Source of the DNA: Symsagittifera roscoffensis | Lineage: Eukaryota; Xenacoelomorpha; Acoela; Convolutidae | NCBI RefSeq assembly: GCF_963678635.1 | Contig: NW_026971371.1 | Location: 64,051-100,787 of the forward strand | Reading direction: 5' to 3' | Length of the DNA stretch: 36,737 bases | Shown: in pieces, positions 33,455 to 36,737 of the stretch | How positions within the stretch are numbered: position 1 is the first letter of the stretch | Layout of the letters: every line of letters starts with the position of its first letter | Translations under genes and position numbers: made by a program | Notes under the pieces: model-generated | Database searches by the model: none | What the model was told of the DNA's origin: nothing | The model's input: only the letters and a program-made list of their open reading frames with translations

Positions 33455-34131
33455 GATAGTTTCTTCTCCGAACGTATCAGGAGCAGGCTCAGATAAAATA
33501 GTTCCTCAAAATGTTCAAGATTTTGTTAACAAGTCGAATGGCAGTGCAGGACTCAATTTTTGAGATTGCTTACTAAGCTGGTAAACCTCGTTGGGGATAG
33601 CAAAATTCCCGAACTCCTTAGAATAATTATTTTGCGGCGCAAAGTTTATCGCCCTCATAAAGATAGACGGAGGGATAAGACCAACTGCCATAGCCAACAC
33701 GCTAAGACGTATCGCGTCTGCTGGAATCAAGATCCTTCCTGAGCGACGATTTGCGGGGCTAACCGAGGAGCAGAAACAGATGCACACTCAAGCCGAAACC
33801 TGTTTGAGCGCGACCTAATCCAAAACACACCATTCTTCTGAAACTAGATTTAAGAACGTCTTTAACGCTCTAAAAAAAACAAAAAAAACACACCCATTGC
33901 GCGAATAGTCAACCTAGTTACCATTTTTACTAAAGCTCTATTGTAAAGTCAAAACCTCTGAAGCCTACCCGTTTTTGCGGAAACATTTCAAAATCTAGTC
34001 AATCGGCTAGTCAAAAGTCAACATCTGGTGATTGGATGGTAAAAATTTAGCCGACGACTACCAGGTTGTTTTCCTGGACGATAAAATCTTTCTGAAATCA
34101 GAACAAAATTACCGCCTGAGCTTGAACAGTG
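33455..34131 (+). pseudogene. Reverse transcriptase relic
   Basis: The plus strand shows, across broken frames, VSGAGSDKIVPQNVQDFV (33460s), then FIALIKIDGGIRPTAIANTL followed by RRIAS (33645-33720), and near 34020-34130 VNIW, a stop, then LDGKNLADDYQVVF and LNSEKS. These follow the order of fingers and palm of a non-LTR-type reverse transcriptase: the K-x-D-G-G-x-R-P-x-A-x-x-N-x-x-R-R box, then W-Y-L-D-D-G at the active site. Here the Tyr codon is a stop and one catalytic Asp is missing. Stops and frameshifts occur throughout, so it is a fossil. The exact retroelement clade is not determined. Confidence 0.65.
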
Positions 34132-35529
34132 AAAAAAGCTAACTTTGTTTTTGGGTCTGACCACGAGCACACAGTACAATTCATTTTAACTCATTTCGAA
34201 AAATGTGCTCGAAAAAAAAACAATAATAAAAACAACAGCTTCCTCAACTGGTATCACCAAGTGGCGGACTTTAACGAAAAAAATCGCTTGACAAAAAATT
34301 CAACGAGCTTGAGAAAATCTCAGATGTCTCTCAAATACTAGAAGCCAATTACGGTTTTTTCCTATTGAAAATTGCTTTAGCATGCCAAAACTCGTACCTT
34401 TTTTATTTTGAGCCCGTGTTCTTTACAAAATGATTTTTATGAACGCTTAGACTATATACTGAGAAACTCGTAATGCAGGGTTACTAATGCAAAAATGGAT
34501 AAAAACCAGTTTTTAGAAGTAGTTCCTCCGGCAGCCAAAGGTGGCTTGTGTGTTTCTCTGGCCCCTCTACTAGTCTTACATGCTTTTTAAGCCTCAGAAG
34601 TACGAGCCAAAAAAGCAAAAGTTTTGGTTTGGCGCAAGTGGATGGAACGGTAGTAAACTCCTTAGGCCCGTGTAGGATAAGTGCGGGTCGGTTTTTAGTT
34701 TAACCCCGGTACGGCTGCCGCTCAAGCGGAAGTGCGAAGAAGTGTTATGTATAAAAACTTACTAGATGATGGATATCATTTTTAAACGCTCGTTGTTGAG
34801 ATTTAGGCAATAAAAGAAAAAAACAGTTTTTTAAAAAACTTTCTGTACGAACGTCGCGAACGTCATTTGCACAATAAAAGACAAAACAACTTTCCACGAT
34901 AGCTTTCTTTTGTAATACAATATAACTTTATATATTTTTTCTCGTGTCGAGTTGGGTGTTCTTATTGAAAAAGCAGAACCCGTAACGAGTTTTTAAACAC
35001 AACACTAATCTTCTGCTTTTCATCATTATTCTTTCCAAAACAAGAAAGGTTCAAGGGTTTTGACTGGAATATCAGATAAAGGACTCCTGGCTGTAATCTG
35101 GTTAGCTATGATACTTTTGATCTGCATAAGTTTTTTCCGGCAATTCGTGAATAATTTTTTTTTTCGGCTACCTTTTAAAAAATTACTTTTGATCATCTGG
35201 GAATGAAGATTTTTTCAGCCAACAAGTAAATAAACAAAACAAGCAAATTTTGTAATTGTTGTGAGATAAACGCATCAGGGAGCATCGGCCTTACGACACA
35301 CGCTTAATTAAGCTTTCATTTTTTTAAAATTATGTCTTATTTTTGTTATCTGATTTTTTAAAAGTATATAAATCGAAAAAGGCAGTTTCCGACGTAAACC
35401 TTGGCAGATCCAATCTTCTCAAATTGAATCAAAAAACTCAAATTATATCTGTATTTCAGAATTTTTTTTTCGTTCTGATAGTCAGCATAATTCAAAAATT
35501 TCTTGATATACATATTCGAATTCTTCAGC
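34132..35529. other. Degraded repeat-derived region
   Basis: About 1.4 kb follow the reverse-transcriptase relic. A frame at 34129-34341 may be its continuation (FGSDHEHTVQFILTHFEKC), but I cannot match it. The 34650-34740 stretch is more GC-rich. No intact gene was seen. Confidence 0.4.
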
Positions 35530-36060
35530 TTTCTCAACGACAGAAAATGAAGTTAACGAGGCTAAGGAAACGGGATGCAAAAAAAACAAGAGGTCCTAAT
35601 CTCTATGGTTGTTCATTACCAAGTCTAAAACAGTCGCTCACAGTGATTTATCTAAGCTCCATCCTGTCTCTGAACATTTGCAGCAAACTATTTCTGTCCT
35701 TTTCAATTTGTACAACTTTATCGTCCTGTATTTTTTCTGCTAATCCATATAACACTAGTTTCTTTCCAATATGACGAGTCTGTTCTAAGTTGGTTTGGGG
35801 TTGGAGCATTATTAATTATTGTAGATAAACTGCTGTTTTGATATATTTTCGCGCAAAACGCTAATATTTTTCTGGATGGACGATAAATCGTTACTTTGTC
35901 TAATGGACTTTTTAAAAGCAGTTATCTTTTTTTCTGAAGTTTCTTTCTGAGTTTTCAATATTTGGTCGTGAGTCTGTTGTATTGAAAATTTACATTGGCT
36001 AAATCGTTTTGGATTGCTAAATTTGCAATTTGGATTTCGTTTGTATTTTCTCGAAAGGTT
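35530..36060 (-). pseudogene. Retrotransposon ORF1-like relic
   Basis: Reading the minus strand from about 36060, a coiled-coil-like segment (IQIANLAIQNDLANV, then in another frame ILKTQKETSEKKITAFKKSI) is followed at 35772-35530 by KKLVLYGLAEKIQDDK, then ITVSDCFRLGNEQP, a stop, and RLGPLVFF. A coiled coil followed by a V-L-x-G-L-x-E strand and an R-L-G then P-L-V motif is the layout of the RNA-binding ORF1 protein of L1/CR1-like non-LTR retrotransposons. At least three stops and one frameshift show decay. It is opposite in strand to the reverse-transcriptase relic, so the two are probably from different insertions. The 143-codon plus-strand frame at 35343-35774 is its shadow. Confidence 0.5.
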
Positions 36061-36401
36061 TCAATTTATTCTTTTATATTTTCAAGTCTAAACACTCCTC
36101 GCATTTCCAGAATAAAACTTTCATTTTGCCTAAATTTTGAAGAATTTCCTAAGGTAGTTTGTTAGTCATCGTGAAACCAGGTTTCGCAAATGTCACACGA
36201 ATGACAATTATATATTGACACACACAAATGACACTTATATTCTCTTCATTTAACATTTTCCGTTTCATTTTTGGCATTTTCTCGGAAAGACTTGGTGGAA
36301 TAATTGGACACATCTCATCAAGCTCAACAATCCGCTCTAAGGCTCAGTTGACTATGGATGCCTTCAATCCAGCCCAAGTGTCCACTTATAGGGATCTGTT
36401 G
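36061..36401. other. Flank before second dispersed repeat copy
   Basis: A 61-codon plus frame at 36228-36413 (with GGIIGHISSSSTIRS and DAFNPAQVSTYRDLL stretches) overlaps the repeat border and is not recognised. Nothing else was seen. Confidence 0.35.
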
Positions 36402-36737
36402 GAGTATATGTGATAATTGTTTAGCTGGTATCAGATCAATTGTGCAAATTCTCTAAGCGACTCTTGTTTCAGTGGTTTCCAATATTTTCAGTGTTTTTAA
36501 TGCGTTGATCTAACATCGATTTATAAAGCAACAAAAGGTAATGACTTAGTGCGAGACTATTTTGTTAAAACTGCTATCTCAAATGTCCCATTACTCAAGA
36601 AAACAGTATTCAAAGACTCGCAAGTTCCCTTGGCGGAAAGTCTATTGAACAGAATGACTGACATCCTCTACAATGTAGAGGGTGTTACAAAAAAGTTTTT
36701 TCTTAATTCTTTCTTGTTTTTTGGTGCAGCCGAAAAA
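36402..36737 (+). repeat. Dispersed direct repeat, copy 2 (runs to window end)
   Basis: This is a direct copy of 32798-33125, offset 3604. Its open frame is longer than in copy 1: it passes the poly-T region without a stop and reaches the window edge. The stem cctctac-aat-gtagagg is retained at about 36664-36680. What follows lies outside the window. Confidence 0.9.

Noticed and set aside
35343-35774. 143-codon plus-strand frame
   Set aside because: The minus strand carries a recognisable ORF1-like protein pattern here. The plus frame has a non-ATG start and no domain.

Overview
The window looks like nuclear DNA of an invertebrate animal that I cannot name. It is AT-rich and gene-poor, has GT-AG introns, and is crowded with repeats and decayed mobile elements. 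Recognisable protein families are an AIG1/GIMAP-type GTPase, a Polinton/Maverick-like virus-type element of the F54H12.2/F54H12.3 family, and non-LTR retrotransposon relics. I saw no rRNA, tRNA or CRISPR array. Nothing looks bacterial.

Layout. 1-8455 is a very large imperfect inverted repeat: left arm 1-3678, spacer 3679-4369, right arm 4370 to about 8455. The left arm probably continues out of the window. The spacer holds a minus-strand relic resembling a GATA-type zinc-finger exon. 8750-9180 is a (CT)n/(TATC)n microsatellite. 9186-10455 is an array of about forty ~31-bp units that ends in one inverted unit and a run of 18 C. From 10531 to 18491 lies a direct segmental duplication: copy A (10531-13094) carries a GIMAP gene start broken into a pseudogene, copy B (15265-15545) is a small fragment, and copy C (15949-18491) carries the intact GTPase exon. 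A fourth, more diverged copy D of the upstream region sits at about 27735-29188.

The main gene is on the plus strand with three coding exons: 18203-19092 (GTPase), 29318-29952 (long coiled coil) and 30328-30845 (a C-terminal domain I do not recognise). The exon phases fit at both junctions (phase 2, then phase 1), and the joined reading frame is 2043 nt, or 680 residues plus stop. The first intron would be about 10.2 kb. It holds an inverted-repeat element around a C-rich minisatellite (19471-20610), a decayed virus-like element on the minus strand (about 25830 down to 21811: integrase, three structural-type genes, protease), a 509-bp tandem repeat (26132-27438) and upstream-region copy D. 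The gene's last 111 coding bases and its 3' flank are tandemly duplicated (period 992), followed by an AATAAA at 32757.

From 32798 to the end, a ~330-bp sequence occurs as two direct copies (32798 and 36402). Between them lie a plus-strand reverse-transcriptase relic and a minus-strand retrotransposon ORF1-like relic.

Most worth following up: the GTPase/coiled-coil/unknown-domain gene; a 28-bp palindrome about 300 bp upstream of the GTPase start, kept in the diverged copies by a paired substitution; and the decayed GATA-like exon inside the giant palindrome.
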